NCBI RefSeq assembly: GCF_004339725.1
Contig: NZ_SMGK01000004.1
Location: forward strand, 297,301 to 361,300
DNA from: Acidipila rosea
GTDB lineage: Bacteria > Acidobacteriota > Terriglobia > Terriglobales > Acidobacteriaceae
Direction of reading: 5' to 3'
Length of the DNA: 64,000 nt
Made by a program: the position numbers and the translations under genes. Positions 17,328 through 27,071 of the stretch are shown one piece after another. The number at the start of each line of letters is the position of its first letter. The first letter of the stretch is position 1. The notes under the pieces were generated by a model, which was not told the DNA's origin, ran no database searches, and saw only the letters and a program-made list of their open reading frames with translations.

Positions 17328-18913
17328 CGCGGCAAACCCTCAAACCAAACATACCCTGCCGGGTCGTGCGGATTGAAGCGAAATGCGCGAAAAAGATGCG
17401 CGATGGTGTCCGTGGCCAATAAGGTGTGCTCGTCCTGTTCGCGCACCGCAAAGTCGGCAGCCAGGCCGTGCAGATAGACGGCGGCGTTGACAGCATCGGC
17501 CAGCTGATCCGGGTACTGTGCCACCATTGCCGCAACGATGCCGGTAAGAATGTCTCCACTGCCGCCTTTCGCCATGCCGGGATTGCCGGTAGTGTTGAAG
17601 GCGATGGAGCCGTCAGGGTGTGCGATAAGCGTGCGCCATCCCTTGAGCACCAGGGTCAACTGATGCCGAGTGGCAAACTCACGTGCCAGCGGCTCGCGCT
17701 CCGACTGCACCTCTTTCACGCTGAGGCCGGCGAGCCGGCTCATTTCGCCGGGATGAGGAGTCAGTATCAGCGTGCGATCGCGTCCGTCGATAAGCTCTCT
17801 ATGCTTCGCCAGAATATTGAGGGCGTCCGCGTCGATGACCATCGGCAACCGCGTTCTCGCAAGCAGTCCGAGAACAAACTCTTCCGTAGCGGGCTCCTGC
17901 CCGAGACCCGGCCCCAGCGCGATGACGGTTTTTCGCGCAAGCAGCGCATCCAGTGCAGTGGATTCCAGGTTGCGAGCGTCTATCTCGCCGCGCTGCCCCT
18001 CAGAGAGGCCGACCGTCATCAGCTCCGGAGTCGTGCTCGCGACCAGAGAAAGCATGGATCCGGCAACTGCTGCGGTGACCAGCCCAGCTCCGGTGCGCAG
18101 GGCGGCGAGCGACGCCATGGATGGCGCTCCTGCCTTGCCATGGGAGCCGCCGATGACCAGTACATGACCGTGGCGCCCCTTGTTGTCGTCGGCAGCCCGC
18201 GGAGCCGCAGCTATTTTTTTTGAGGAGCCAGCCCAGGTAAGGTTCAGGTCGGAGCGGACAGCGGCTTCCGGCGAGCCGATGGCCGCGACCACGATTGGCC
18301 TGTAGGCGCTGCCTGTCAGGTTCCCGCAGGCGTGCGCCAGCTTAGGTGCGGTAAAGGTAACGACAGCATCTGCTCGAAAAGCTCCCTCGGCGTCGTAATT
18401 ACGCGAGTCAGCATCCCACCCAGAGGGTAGGTCCACAGCGACAATCGGACTCGTGAGTGTTCGGATGCGGTCGCGAAGCGCGGCTGCCGGTCCTCGAAGC
18501 GGTGGCTTGAAGCCGGTGCCGACCACTGCGTCGACCAGTAGCTCGGTACTGTCAAGCAGCCGACCGACCTCAGGGGTTGCAAGCGCCGCCTCTTCTTCCA
18601 CTATCGTCACAGGCAGCGGCATGCGCCGGAACATCTCAGCCGCATCACCTTTGAGATCCGACGGATTCCCCAGTAACAAGACGCCTACGTCACAGCCCGC
18701 AGTTGCAAGCGCGCGGGCAGCGACCAGCCCGTCTCCACCATTGTTTCCCTTGCCGCAGAGAACGGTAATGCACCGTGCTGCAGGGAACTCACGCAGGATG
18801 AACCTTGCAACCGCTTCACCAGCATGGTTCATCAGCGAGAGCGAGGGGACGCCGTGAGCTTCCATCGTGACGCGGTCGGTAACGCGCATTTCTTCCGCAG
18901 AGAGGATCTTCAT
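17324..18913 (-). CDS. nnr: Bifunctional NAD(P)H-hydrate epimerase / ADP-dependent dehydratase
   Basis: Repairs hydrated NAD(P)H. 529 residues. The N-terminal YjeF epimerase domain (about 1-215) contains VLCGKGNNGGDGLV and VDAVVGTGF. The C-terminal ribokinase-like dehydratase (about 230-520) contains GHVLVIGGS, ALGPGLGQ, LTPHPGEMSRL and NTTGNPGMAKGGSGDILTG. Both halves are full length. Its stop overlaps the tsaE start. A hairpin between the PBP gene and this ATG suggests it has its own promoter or depends on read-through. Confidence 0.95.
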   Translation of the reverse strand: MKILSAEEMRVTDRVTMEAHGVPSLSLMNHAGEAVARFILREFPAARCITVLCGKGNNGGDGLVAARALATAGCDVGVLLLGNPSDLKGDAAEMFRRMPLPVTIVEEEAALATPEVGRLLDSTELLVDAVVGTGFKPPLRGPAAALRDRIRTLTSPIVAVDLPSGWDADSRNYDAEGAFRADAVVTFTAPKLAHACGNLTGSAYRPIVVAAIGSPEAAVRSDLNLTWAGSSKKIAAAPRAADDNKGRHGHVLVIGGSHGKAGAPSMASLAALRTGAGLVTAAVAGSMLSLVASTTPELMTVGLSEGQRGEIDARNLESTALDALLARKTVIALGPGLGQEPATEEFVLGLLARTRLPMVIDADALNILAKHRELIDGRDRTLILTPHPGEMSRLAGLSVKEVQSEREPLAREFATRHQLTLVLKGWRTLIAHPDGSIAFNTTGNPGMAKGGSGDILTGIVAAMVAQYPDQLADAVNAAVYLHGLAADFAVREQDEHTLLATDTIAHLFRAFRFNPHDPAGYVWFEGLPR

Positions 18914-18931
18914 ATAGGCACAGAGTAAAAC

Positions 18932-18952
18932 GGCCTCCTTGATCCGGAGGCC
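18932..18952 (-). terminator. Hairpin, probable terminator after the PBP gene
   Basis: GGCCTCC and GGAGGCC form a perfect 7-bp stem around a 7-nt loop. On the minus strand the stem is followed by GTTTTAC, a short U run. It lies 26 nt beyond the PBP stop and about 19 nt before the nnr ATG, so it could end the PBP transcript or act as an attenuator. Confidence 0.5.
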
Positions 18953-18977
18953 TGTTGTTTACATTTGGATGCCAAAG

Positions 18978-20192
18978 TTACGGCATGGGAGCCGAGGCCG
19001 TTGGAACATCGGTCGTCTGCTTCTCGGCAAAGTAGCTGTGGTCCCACAGGTTGCGATAGAAGTAGCCGGTAAGCTCAGCGGCCTTGGGGCCGAAGGTCGG
19101 TCGTCCGCCTTCGAGGAAGAATACGGTGACAATGCGGCCGTACTGCGTGTCTGCATAGGAGGCGAACCAGCCGAAGCGGGTGCCATTATTCGAGCAGGTG
19201 CCGGTCTTTCCCATCACCGGGAACTGGTTGAAGTTCGCCTTGAGCGACCGTGCTGTGCCATATTCCACGGCAGCGTGCATGCCGTCGCTGATCTCCGGGA
19301 TCAGCTTTCCAATGTCGAGCGTGCGCTTGATCCGCGGCTGAAAATTGGCGACCTCCTGCGGAGTGGTCGGATGCTGCAGGTAGTAGAGGGTGCCTCCGTT
19401 GGCGATCGCTGCGACAATGGCGCCGAGCTGCAGCGGAGTCATCGAAACCCCTTCGCCAAACGAGCACATCCGGCCAACGCCGCCTTCGCTTGCAGGCAGT
19501 ACCTGGCTGGGGTAGACCCCGAGCTGCTCGCCGGGAATGTTATACCCAGCCAGCTCGCCAAGGCCAAACTCATTGGCATAGTGACGCACACGTTCAAAAC
19601 CGAGTCTGCGCCCGAGCGTCTCGAAGTAGAGGTTGTTCGAGTGGGCCAGGGCCTCGGTCATGTTCATGTGGTAGTGGCCGCCGAGGTTGACCGGGGTGTC
19701 TTTGGTGACGATGCCTTCTTCAAGAGCGGCCAGTGCTACTGAAAGCTTGATAGTCGAGCAGGGCTCAGCGCCACTGGACAAAGCGAGCTTCTGGTTCACC
19801 ATCGCCAGAATGCGCCCATTGCTCGGGTCGATTGCCACGGCGGTGCCGTTCATGTTGCCGAGCGCATCGATTGCAGCTTGGCGCACCACGGGATCTTCCC
19901 CTGTAACGATATCGCCGGACGTCAGGTCACCATCCGCAAATGAGTTTCCGGTAAAGCGCTCATAGTAGCGGTGACGGTGAGTGTAATGAGTGCGCCGCAG
20001 GTGGGCAGAGCGGCCCGTGCGGACCACGCGACGGCTGTGTTGCAACTTGGCCAGGTGGGTGTGGGCTGCCTTGGGGTCCTGGACGGAGGCGGAGGTATGG
20101 GCCCGTCGATGATGGTGGGTGGTGACGGTGGAAGTGGAGGCGAAGACCGGCAGGGTCAACAGCACCGCAATCAGATTGATCCAATATTTCAT
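18978..20192 (-). CDS. Penicillin-binding transpeptidase, single-domain, with His/Arg-rich N-terminus
   Basis: 404 residues carrying the three penicilloyl-serine transferase motifs: STIK (146-149, Ser146 nucleophile), SNN (185-187) and KTG (329-331). A signal peptide or anchor spans about 1-20. Residues 26-78 form a strongly basic, His/Arg/Thr-rich segment (HHHRR, HRHRYY). Only a transpeptidase domain follows: no class B dimerisation domain and no glycosyltransferase. ATG 20192 has AGGAG at 5-nt spacing. It lies directly downstream of ftsZ, which suggests a division or carboxypeptidase/transpeptidase role, but the specific reaction is not known. Confidence 0.85.
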   Translation of the reverse strand: MKYWINLIAVLLTLPVFASTSTVTTHHHRRAHTSASVQDPKAAHTHLAKLQHSRRVVRTGRSAHLRRTHYTHRHRYYERFTGNSFADGDLTSGDIVTGEDPVVRQAAIDALGNMNGTAVAIDPSNGRILAMVNQKLALSSGAEPCSTIKLSVALAALEEGIVTKDTPVNLGGHYHMNMTEALAHSNNLYFETLGRRLGFERVRHYANEFGLGELAGYNIPGEQLGVYPSQVLPASEGGVGRMCSFGEGVSMTPLQLGAIVAAIANGGTLYYLQHPTTPQEVANFQPRIKRTLDIGKLIPEISDGMHAAVEYGTARSLKANFNQFPVMGKTGTCSNNGTRFGWFASYADTQYGRIVTVFFLEGGRPTFGPKAAELTGYFYRNLWDHSYFAEKQTTDVPTASAPMP

Positions 20193-20267
20193 CCGCACTC
20201 CTGCTTCGCGTGGGCGGTTCCAGGTCCGCTATTTCATAACAGAATACTAAGCGCAGTCTTCATGACC

Positions 20268-20314
20268 TGGGGTAGAAAAGCAATACCCCAAAAGTGAATC
20301 GTCCCGGTACGGGA
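20268..20314 (-). terminator. Two hairpins downstream of ftsZ
   Basis: TGGGGTA/TACCCCA (20268-20290, 9-nt loop, 7 bp) and TCCCG/CGGGA (20302-20314, 3-nt loop) lie in the 163-nt gap between the ftsZ stop and the PBP start. Neither has a long U tract, so partial termination or RNA processing are both possible. Confidence 0.4.
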
Positions 20315-20355
20315 ACATTCTCAGGGCAGCAAAGTATCTTCCTCCGAGGGCGGCT

Positions 20356-21672
20356 TTACAGTCCACCCCGGCGCAGGAAAGCGGGGATGTCAAGGCTCTG
20401 GCCTCGATCGTCCTCGTGGCGTTCTTCAAAGTTGCCGTGGTGCTCGGGAGCTGCAGGCTCAGCGGCAGCAGTCGAAGTGGCTGCGGGAGTCGAAATCTGC
20501 TCCTGCGGCAGCGGCACAAACTCGTCTTCAGGCTCTGCATAGACAGCCGTGCGAACGGGCTCCGGCTCTTCGTCCATGTCTTCGCTGGCAAAGCGAGGCG
20601 CAGCCTTGGGCTCATAGTGCGGTGCCGGTGCATGCGTGGGGCGGGCCGGGCTGCCCATCGAGTGGTCGCGGCGCTCAACATTACGCTGCTCCCCAGCCTC
20701 CAGCCGGAAGCCGGTGGCGATGACCGTAATTTTGATTTCGTCGCCCATCGTTTCATCCAGGACTGCGCCGAAGATAATGTTCGCATCCTCATGGGCAGCG
20801 TTCTGGATGAGCGTAGAGGCTTCATTGACCTCGCTCAGCTTGAGCGAGCTGGAGCCGCTGATGTTGATCAGGATGCCGCGAGCGCCGTCAATTGCGCCGT
20901 CTTCGAGCAGCGGGGAAGAGATTGCCGCCTGCGCTGCTTCGAGCGAGCGGTTTGGCCCGGAGCGGACTGCGGTGCCCATGACGGCATAGCCCATGCCGGC
21001 CATGGTGGTCTTCACGTCGGCGAAGTCGCGGTTGATGATGCCGGGGATGGTGATGATGTCTGAAATGCCCTGCACGCCCTGGCGAAGCACGTCATCGGCA
21101 ATGCGGAAGGACTCGAAGAACCCCGCATCCTTGGCAACATCGAGCAGCTTCTCATTGGGAATGACGATCATCGTATCGACCGCGTCGAGGAGCTCCTGCA
21201 TGCCGCGCTCGGCCTGCTGCATGCGGCGCTTGCCTTCAAAGCCGAAGGGGCGGGTAACGACGGCAACGGTGAGTGCGCCCATTTCGCTTGCAAGCGAAGC
21301 GATGACTGGCGCGGCGCCGGTGCCGGTGCCGCCGCCGAGGCCGGTCGTCACGAAGACCATATCGGCTCCTTCGAGGGCTTCGATGATCTTCTCGGAGTCT
21401 TCCAGGGCTGCACGACGGCCCACGTCGGGGTTGGCGCCTGCGCCCAGGCCGCTGGTCAGCTTGACGCCGAGCTGCAGCTTGACGGGTGCCTGGGAGAGCT
21501 TCAGCGCCTGCACGTCAGTGTTGGCAGCAATGAACTCAACGCCTTCGACGCGGGCCGCAATCATACGGTTGACAGCATTGCCGCCGCCGCCGCCCACGCC
21601 GATGACCTTGATCTTCGCGCCGCGGGGCATCTCGTCCTGGTACTGGATACGGATCTCTTCAGACTCACTCAT
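20356..21672 (-). CDS. ftsZ: Cell division GTPase FtsZ
   Basis: 438-residue tubulin homologue that forms the cytokinetic ring. The nucleotide-binding core is [17 protein letters not shown], the tubulin signature GGGTGTGA is at 113-120, and the T7-loop region [15 protein letters not shown] is intact. A Pro/Glu-rich linker of about 100 residues leads to the conserved C-terminal peptide LDIPAFLRR that docks FtsA. ATG 21672 gives the usual start; the frame upstream to 21756 is spurious. Gap to ftsA is 22 nt. Confidence 0.98.
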   Translation of the reverse strand: MSESEEIRIQYQDEMPRGAKIKVIGVGGGGGNAVNRMIAARVEGVEFIAANTDVQALKLSQAPVKLQLGVKLTSGLGAGANPDVGRRAALEDSEKIIEALEGADMVFVTTGLGGGTGTGAAPVIASLASEMGALTVAVVTRPFGFEGKRRMQQAERGMQELLDAVDTMIVIPNEKLLDVAKDAGFFESFRIADDVLRQGVQGISDIITIPGIINRDFADVKTTMAGMGYAVMGTAVRSGPNRSLEAAQAAISSPLLEDGAIDGARGILINISGSSSLKLSEVNEASTLIQNAAHEDANIIFGAVLDETMGDEIKITVIATGFRLEAGEQRNVERRDHSMGSPARPTHAPAPHYEPKAAPRFASEDMDEEPEPVRTAVYAEPEDEFVPLPQEQISTPAATSTAAAEPAAPEHHGNFEERHEDDRGQSLDIPAFLRRGGL

Positions 21673-21694
21673 GGGCAAAAACTCCGGTCGGGGC

Positions 21695-22912
21695 TTAGAT
21701 GCTCCCGGCAAAAATGGCGCGCAGCTTGGCGCGCAGACTATGGTCTTCCGCCGCACGGGTCACACTGGTGCGGTGGGCATACAGCAGTAATCCTACGAGC
21801 GCCGAGCATTCTGGCGTCATCAATTCTTCCGGCATACGCGAAAGCGGCACCGGGGTGCCGATACGAGCCGGCACGCGCAGCAGGCTCTCGGCAGTATCGA
21901 GCATGCCCGGCAACTGCGCTCCTCCGCCGGTAAGGATGCAGCCGGCTCCCAGCGCTTCGAGCACGCCACCTTGTCTCAGGTTATCGCGAAGCATGTGGAA
22001 AAGCTCACGCGCCCGGGGCTCGAGGATTTCAGCAAGGTTGCGCTGGCGCACGATCCGGGGCTGCTGGCCGGGCAGGCCGGTGACCTCAAGCTCATTTTCC
22101 GATGGAACCGAGGTGACGACCGCATGGCCGTAGCGGCACTTGATCCACTCAGCCTCTTCGACTGAGAGGTGCAGTCCGACCGCCAGATCATTGGTGAAGT
22201 GGTCGCCCCCGATGGGAATGACGGAAGTATGTGCGACCGAGCCCTCGAAGAAGACAACCAGTTCGGTCGATCCGGCGCCGATATCGACCAGGCAGGAACC
22301 GAGTTCCCGCTCATCGGAGGAGACAGTGGATTCGGCTGCCGCCACGCCCTCGAAGACGGTCTCCGTAACCTCAAGTCCGGCTTTGTTGGCGCAGGTGACG
22401 ATGCTCTGCAGCGCGCCTGCCGAACAGGTGGAGAGGTGCAGGTTAACCTCAAGACGATTGCCCACCATGCCGACGGGGTCATGGATTCCCGGCTGTTCAT
22501 CGAGGATGAACTGCTGCGGCAACAGGTGCAGGATCTCACGCTCGGCCGGCAGGGAAATGGAGCGGGCCCGATCCACGGCAGCGCGGACGTCTTCGCGGGT
22601 AATCTCCCGCAGACGGCTGCCCAGGCTGATGCCGCCACTGGTGTTGAGGCCTCGCACATGCGCGCCGCCCACCCCGATCACGCACTGGTCGATGGTCTCC
22701 TGGGCTTGCTCCTCAGCGAGCATGGCTGCCTTGTTGATCGAGCCGGTTGCGGCTTTCAGATCTGCGACCACCCCACGGCGTATTCCGGCTGCATCTAGGA
22801 TGGCGTGGCTGCGGTAGCGAAGTGCGCCTTCATGAATTTCTGCCACGAGAACCCGGGTCTTTGAGGATCCGGCATCGAGCACGGTGAGAAGGTGGCTGGT
22901 CTTCTGGCTCAT
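21695..22912 (-). CDS. ftsA: Cell division protein FtsA
   Basis: 405-residue actin-like ATPase tethering FtsZ to the membrane. Visible are the phosphate-1 loop [15 protein letters not shown], the SHS2/1C insert region, the phosphate-2 motif [16 protein letters not shown] and the adenosine motif [13 protein letters not shown]. The C-terminus ends ...[15 protein letters not shown], an amphipathic helix expected to bind membrane. ATG 22912 overlaps the ftsQ stop (ATGA). Confidence 0.96.
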   Translation of the reverse strand: MSQKTSHLLTVLDAGSSKTRVLVAEIHEGALRYRSHAILDAAGIRRGVVADLKAATGSINKAAMLAEEQAQETIDQCVIGVGGAHVRGLNTSGGISLGSRLREITREDVRAAVDRARSISLPAEREILHLLPQQFILDEQPGIHDPVGMVGNRLEVNLHLSTCSAGALQSIVTCANKAGLEVTETVFEGVAAAESTVSSDERELGSCLVDIGAGSTELVVFFEGSVAHTSVIPIGGDHFTNDLAVGLHLSVEEAEWIKCRYGHAVVTSVPSENELEVTGLPGQQPRIVRQRNLAEILEPRARELFHMLRDNLRQGGVLEALGAGCILTGGGAQLPGMLDTAESLLRVPARIGTPVPLSRMPEELMTPECSALVGLLLYAHRTSVTRAAEDHSLRAKLRAIFAGSI

Positions 22913-24039
22913 GCGTGCTTCCTTGTGGGGTGGTGTCGTGGAGCTGCTTGTGCCGCGCGCGCATGGTGGACCGGCGCCGCGGCGGCCTTCGGTTTGATTG
23001 CAGCCGGCGGATTCGCGGCCTGCTGCGAATTGTCGCCGGGTACGGTGCCGTCCGCCATCTTCAGGACGACCTGCCGTTCATAGCGAAGATCGACTGCGGC
23101 GAGGTTTGGATACTGCTGCCGCCACTCGGCCAGGTGCGCCTGGTAATTGTGGAAGCGGGCGAGAAAGTCGTCATCGCCGAAGTGCAGCAGAATATCGGAG
23201 CCAGCGGCAGGTACCAGTGCGCGAACATCTTCGGGGTCTGAGATGTCGACCTCGCTCAGCTCCTCGGAGAGCCGTTCGCCCCCGGAATTAATGGCAGCGA
23301 TGAACTGCTGATAGATCTTCATCCGTGCAGCGCGGATCGAGGCCGGGTCGCCGGGATTGATGCCGGTAACCACCGGGAAGGAGTAGTGCATCGCGGCGAG
23401 GGTGGCCGGGGGCATCGTCAGGATAACGCCGTGCGCGTCGGTCAGTTCGATATGGTTTCCCAGCCGGACAAAGGCCACCGGCGTGCGCTCGGTAATCGCC
23501 ACGCGGAGCTGGTCGGGCAGGATGCGCATCACGGTCGCATGCTCCACCCAGGGTAGCTGCTCAAGTGCCGCACGGCGCTCGGCCAGAGGCACGAAAAAGA
23601 TGTTCCGCCCGATATCGGAGCCAAAGACGGAAAGAAGCTCAGGCCGCGTGACCTCGCTGTTGCCCTGAATCTGGATTGAGGCGGAGGAGTCGATGAGAAA
23701 TCGCGGATCAGTATCGAGAAAGTAGTGAAAGGCGAAGAGAGCAGCTGCGATCGCTCCGAGCACCGCCAGCCCCAATGCGGCTGCCATGATTCGCCCGGCA
23801 CGGGTGCGGGCAAACGCCGCTACAGAAAATCCCTTGCGGACAGGCACGCGGCGGCGCGGGCGAGGAAGTGCACTGACGTCATCTGTATCGGCAAAAGTGT
23901 CAGCGAAGGCTTCATCCACACGAGGAATTTTGCGGCGGGAACGCGGAGTAGAGGCCTCTTCCGGACGGAGATAATCGTCCAGCTGCCCGTCTTCGTCGAG
24001 CGCTGCAGCACGGCTTGGGAATGCACTAAGTTTTGCCAC
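22909..24039 (-). CDS. ftsQ: Cell division protein FtsQ
   Basis: 376-residue bitopic divisome protein. A cytoplasmic basic N-terminus (about 1-80) precedes one membrane helix (IMAAALGLAVLGAIAAALF). A POTRA domain follows (IQIQGNSEVTRPELLSVFG, LPWVEHATVMRILPDQLRVAITERTPVAFV), then the FtsQ beta domain. The extreme C-terminus is Ala/His/Pro-rich. The start is GTG at 24039 without a clear ribosome-binding site. ddl and murC, the usual upstream dcw genes, are absent; a promoter candidate lies just upstream. Confidence 0.92.
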   Translation of the reverse strand: MAKLSAFPSRAAALDEDGQLDDYLRPEEASTPRSRRKIPRVDEAFADTFADTDDVSALPRPRRRVPVRKGFSVAAFARTRAGRIMAAALGLAVLGAIAAALFAFHYFLDTDPRFLIDSSASIQIQGNSEVTRPELLSVFGSDIGRNIFFVPLAERRAALEQLPWVEHATVMRILPDQLRVAITERTPVAFVRLGNHIELTDAHGVILTMPPATLAAMHYSFPVVTGINPGDPASIRAARMKIYQQFIAAINSGGERLSEELSEVDISDPEDVRALVPAAGSDILLHFGDDDFLARFHNYQAHLAEWRQQYPNLAAVDLRYERQVVLKMADGTVPGDNSQQAANPPAAIKPKAAAAPVHHARAAQAAPRHHPTRKHA

Positions 24040-24072
24040 GCACGAGCCAGGTCAGGAGAGTCGCCACTTCCG

Positions 24073-24102
24073 ACTATAACCCGAGCCGGGGCAGTGTCTG
24101 AA
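24073..24102 (-). promoter_or_regulatory. Candidate sigma-70 promoter for ftsQAZ
   Basis: On the minus strand TTCAGA (24097-24102, 4 of 6 to consensus) and TATAGT (24073-24078, 5 of 6) are 18 bp apart. Predicted transcription start is near 24066, giving a leader of about 27 nt before the ftsQ GTG. It sits between the aldo/keto reductase terminator hairpins and ftsQ. Confidence 0.4.
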
Positions 24103-24131
24103 GGAAATGCGTCGGGGAATCTGCAGAGGAA

Positions 24132-24196
24132 ACATTCCGATGGGAATGTGCTGTCCGCCCAGGGACGCGGAAATCGGCTTCCGCATCCCCGGACAG
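24132..24196 (-). terminator. Tandem hairpin terminator after aldo/keto reductase
   Basis: Reading along the minus strand, the first hairpin (24196-24151) pairs CTGTCC with GGACAG and, inside, GGGA-GCGGAA with TTCCGC-TCCC across one mismatch. The second (24149-24132) pairs ACATTCC with GGAATGT around a 4-nt loop and is followed by TTTCC. Together they insulate ftsQAZ from the upstream reductase gene. Confidence 0.65.
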
Positions 24197-24214
24197 ATCC
24201 ATCAGGCGCTGCGT

Positions 24215-25252
<1,038 letters not shown>

Positions 25253-25310
25253 AGCTGGATAGATGAAACGAAACGCCGCTGCGATGCAAGAGACGTCTGA
25301 TCCGAAGGGA

Positions 25311-26273
25311 TCAGACGTCGTTGCCGAGGTGGAAGATCGGCTCCACCCCGGGCGCGCGCCCAAGCAGGGCCTGTTCTTCGCCGTGGTCGAGCGGCTTGTA
25401 GTTCTGCGCCACATCCATCGCCAGCCTGAAGTAGCGTTCGTCGCCGGGCGGCAGAGCCGCGGTAATGGGGTGGCCAAGCGTCCAGCGCAGCCCGAGCGAT
25501 GCCTCGTGAGGGTAGCTCGCCGGCTGATACCAGCACTTCGGCTCCGGGTGGTCCTTCTTCATATCCGCAGGCCATACGGTTTTGGCCATTGACTTCAATG
25601 CAAGGATACCTACGCCCTTTTTCTGCGCGTGTTCGACAATCTGCGGTCCGAAGTTCGCCTGCGAAACCAGCACCCAGTTCAGCGGGAACAGGACCGTGTC
25701 GAAAGGATAGCGATCCATGGCGGCGATCGCCGTTTCAACCGAGTGAACGGAGAAGCCGATGTAGCGAATCTTGCCTGCCTTCTTGGCCGCCTCCATCGTC
25801 TCGATTGCACCACCCGGGCCGAGGCATTTATCGAGATCTGTCATCTTGGTAAGCGCGTGAAACTGGTAGAGATCGAGATAGTCAGTCTTGAGCAGCTTGA
25901 GCGAGTTATCGAGGTCTGCCTGGGAGTCCGCCTTCATGCGGCCATCGGTCTTGCAGGCGAGGAAGCAATTCTTTCGGTAGGGAGCGAGTGCGGGTCCCAG
26001 ACGCTCCTGAGCATCGCCATAGCTCGGGGCCACGTCGAGATAATTGACGCCACGATCGACCGCCTCGGCGACGATGTTCTTGGCCTGGTCCGAGGTTTCG
26101 TTCATCACGACAATGCCGCCAAAGCCGATGATCGAGAGGTGTTCGCCCGTTTTCCCAAGCGGGCGGCGCGGGATCTTGCCCTGGGACGCCGAGGTTGTAT
26201 CGGCAGAAAGCTTGGTGGCGGTGGCTGCGGCGGTGGTGAGTGCGGCTTGCTTCAGGAAATCGCGGCGTTGCAT
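25311..26273 (-). CDS. Tat-exported aldo/keto reductase family protein
   Basis: 320 residues. The N-terminus MQRRDFLKQAALTTAAATAT is a twin-arginine signal (RRDFLK plus Ala-rich core), so the folded protein is probably exported. The barrel has the Asp-Tyr pair in YLDVAPSYGDA, the Lys in FLACKTDGR and the His in YQFHALT, so catalysis looks possible. The C-terminus is shorter in the NADPH-binding region than in the neighbour. ATG 26273 has GAGG at 8-nt spacing; GTG 26282 is an alternative. Export of an NADPH-type enzyme is odd; a pre-bound cofactor would be needed. Confidence 0.85.
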   Translation of the reverse strand: MQRRDFLKQAALTTAAATATKLSADTTSASQGKIPRRPLGKTGEHLSIIGFGGIVVMNETSDQAKNIVAEAVDRGVNYLDVAPSYGDAQERLGPALAPYRKNCFLACKTDGRMKADSQADLDNSLKLLKTDYLDLYQFHALTKMTDLDKCLGPGGAIETMEAAKKAGKIRYIGFSVHSVETAIAAMDRYPFDTVLFPLNWVLVSQANFGPQIVEHAQKKGVGILALKSMAKTVWPADMKKDHPEPKCWYQPASYPHEASLGLRWTLGHPITAALPPGDERYFRLAMDVAQNYKPLDHGEEQALLGRAPGVEPIFHLGNDV

Positions 26274-26412
26274 GGTTGACACCTCATGAAATGGAGGTCG
26301 GCCGGGGCTTGCTTGCCTATGGAGGAATTGTCTCAGATTTGAATTGCCTGCGTCACGGGCGAAAACGAATAAAGTGCGGAGCGGCTCTGGTCGGCGAGGC
26401 GGAGATACATCC

Positions 26413-26444
26413 GGCGACTTCGGTAAAGCGCTGCCGAAGTCGCC
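26413..26444 (-). terminator. Hairpin after the peroxiredoxin gene
   Basis: A perfect 11-bp inverted repeat, GGCGACTTCGG and CCGAAGTCGCC, surrounds a 10-nt loop 14 nt past the peroxiredoxin stop. It has no U tract on the minus strand, so termination would be factor-assisted or partial. The rest of the 26274-26458 gap shows no gene. Confidence 0.55.
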
Positions 26445-26458
26445 CGGAGGAGTTGGCT

Positions 26459-27013
26459 CTACGACTTCTTCTGCATGCTCTTGAGTTCTGCGAGCACTTC
26501 CTGGCTGTGGTGGTTCGGGTCAACGCCGGTCCAGACCTTCACAATCTTGCCCTCGGGGTTGATGAGGAAGGTGTTGCGCTTGGCGATCTTCATGCCCATG
26601 TAGTTCGCCATCGAGCCATACTCGGCTACGACCTTCTTGTCCTGATCGCTGAGCAGGGTAAAGTTCAGGCTGTCCTTCGCGCAGAACTGCTTGTGGCTGT
26701 TGACTGAATCAACGCTGACGCCGACGATCTCGGCATTCATGGCGCGATATTTTTGAAGATCATTCTGGAAGTTATGCGCCTCGATGGTGCAGCCGGTCGT
26801 CATGTCCTTGGGGTAAAAATAGAGGACAACCCACTTACCCTTCATACTGCTGAGACTCACGTCCTTGCCTTCCTGCGAAGGCAGGCTGAAATTAGGGGCC
26901 ATCTGGCCGACCTGGGGCATGTTGTCATCAGCGGCGCGGGCGCGTACGGTGAAGACGCCAATGCCGACGACAACCAGAGCGATGGCTGCAAACAAAGCGG
27001 AAATCTTGGACAC
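26459..27013 (-). CDS. Exported peroxiredoxin, PrxQ/BCP type
   Basis: 184-residue thiol peroxidase with a signal peptide or anchor (SALFAAIALVVVGIGVF). The peroxidatic Cys75 is in DMTTGCTIEAH. The usual resolving Cys five residues on is replaced by His80; instead Cys111 lies 36 residues downstream (HKQFCAKD), the spacing known for the helix-3 type of PrxQ. KRNTFLINPEGKIV supplies the active-site Arg. The start is GTG 27013, preceded by AAGGAG at 8-nt spacing. It is 58 nt downstream of lpxI on the same strand and would detoxify peroxides in the periplasm. Confidence 0.9.
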   Translation of the reverse strand: MSKISALFAAIALVVVGIGVFTVRARAADDNMPQVGQMAPNFSLPSQEGKDVSLSSMKGKWVVLYFYPKDMTTGCTIEAHNFQNDLQKYRAMNAEIVGVSVDSVNSHKQFCAKDSLNFTLLSDQDKKVVAEYGSMANYMGMKIAKRNTFLINPEGKIVKVWTGVDPNHHSQEVLAELKSMQKKS

Positions 27014-27071
27014 GGTCGTTCTCCTTGGGGCCCGGGAACGCATAGCGGCGACTATTTCCGGGCGCGCTCCA

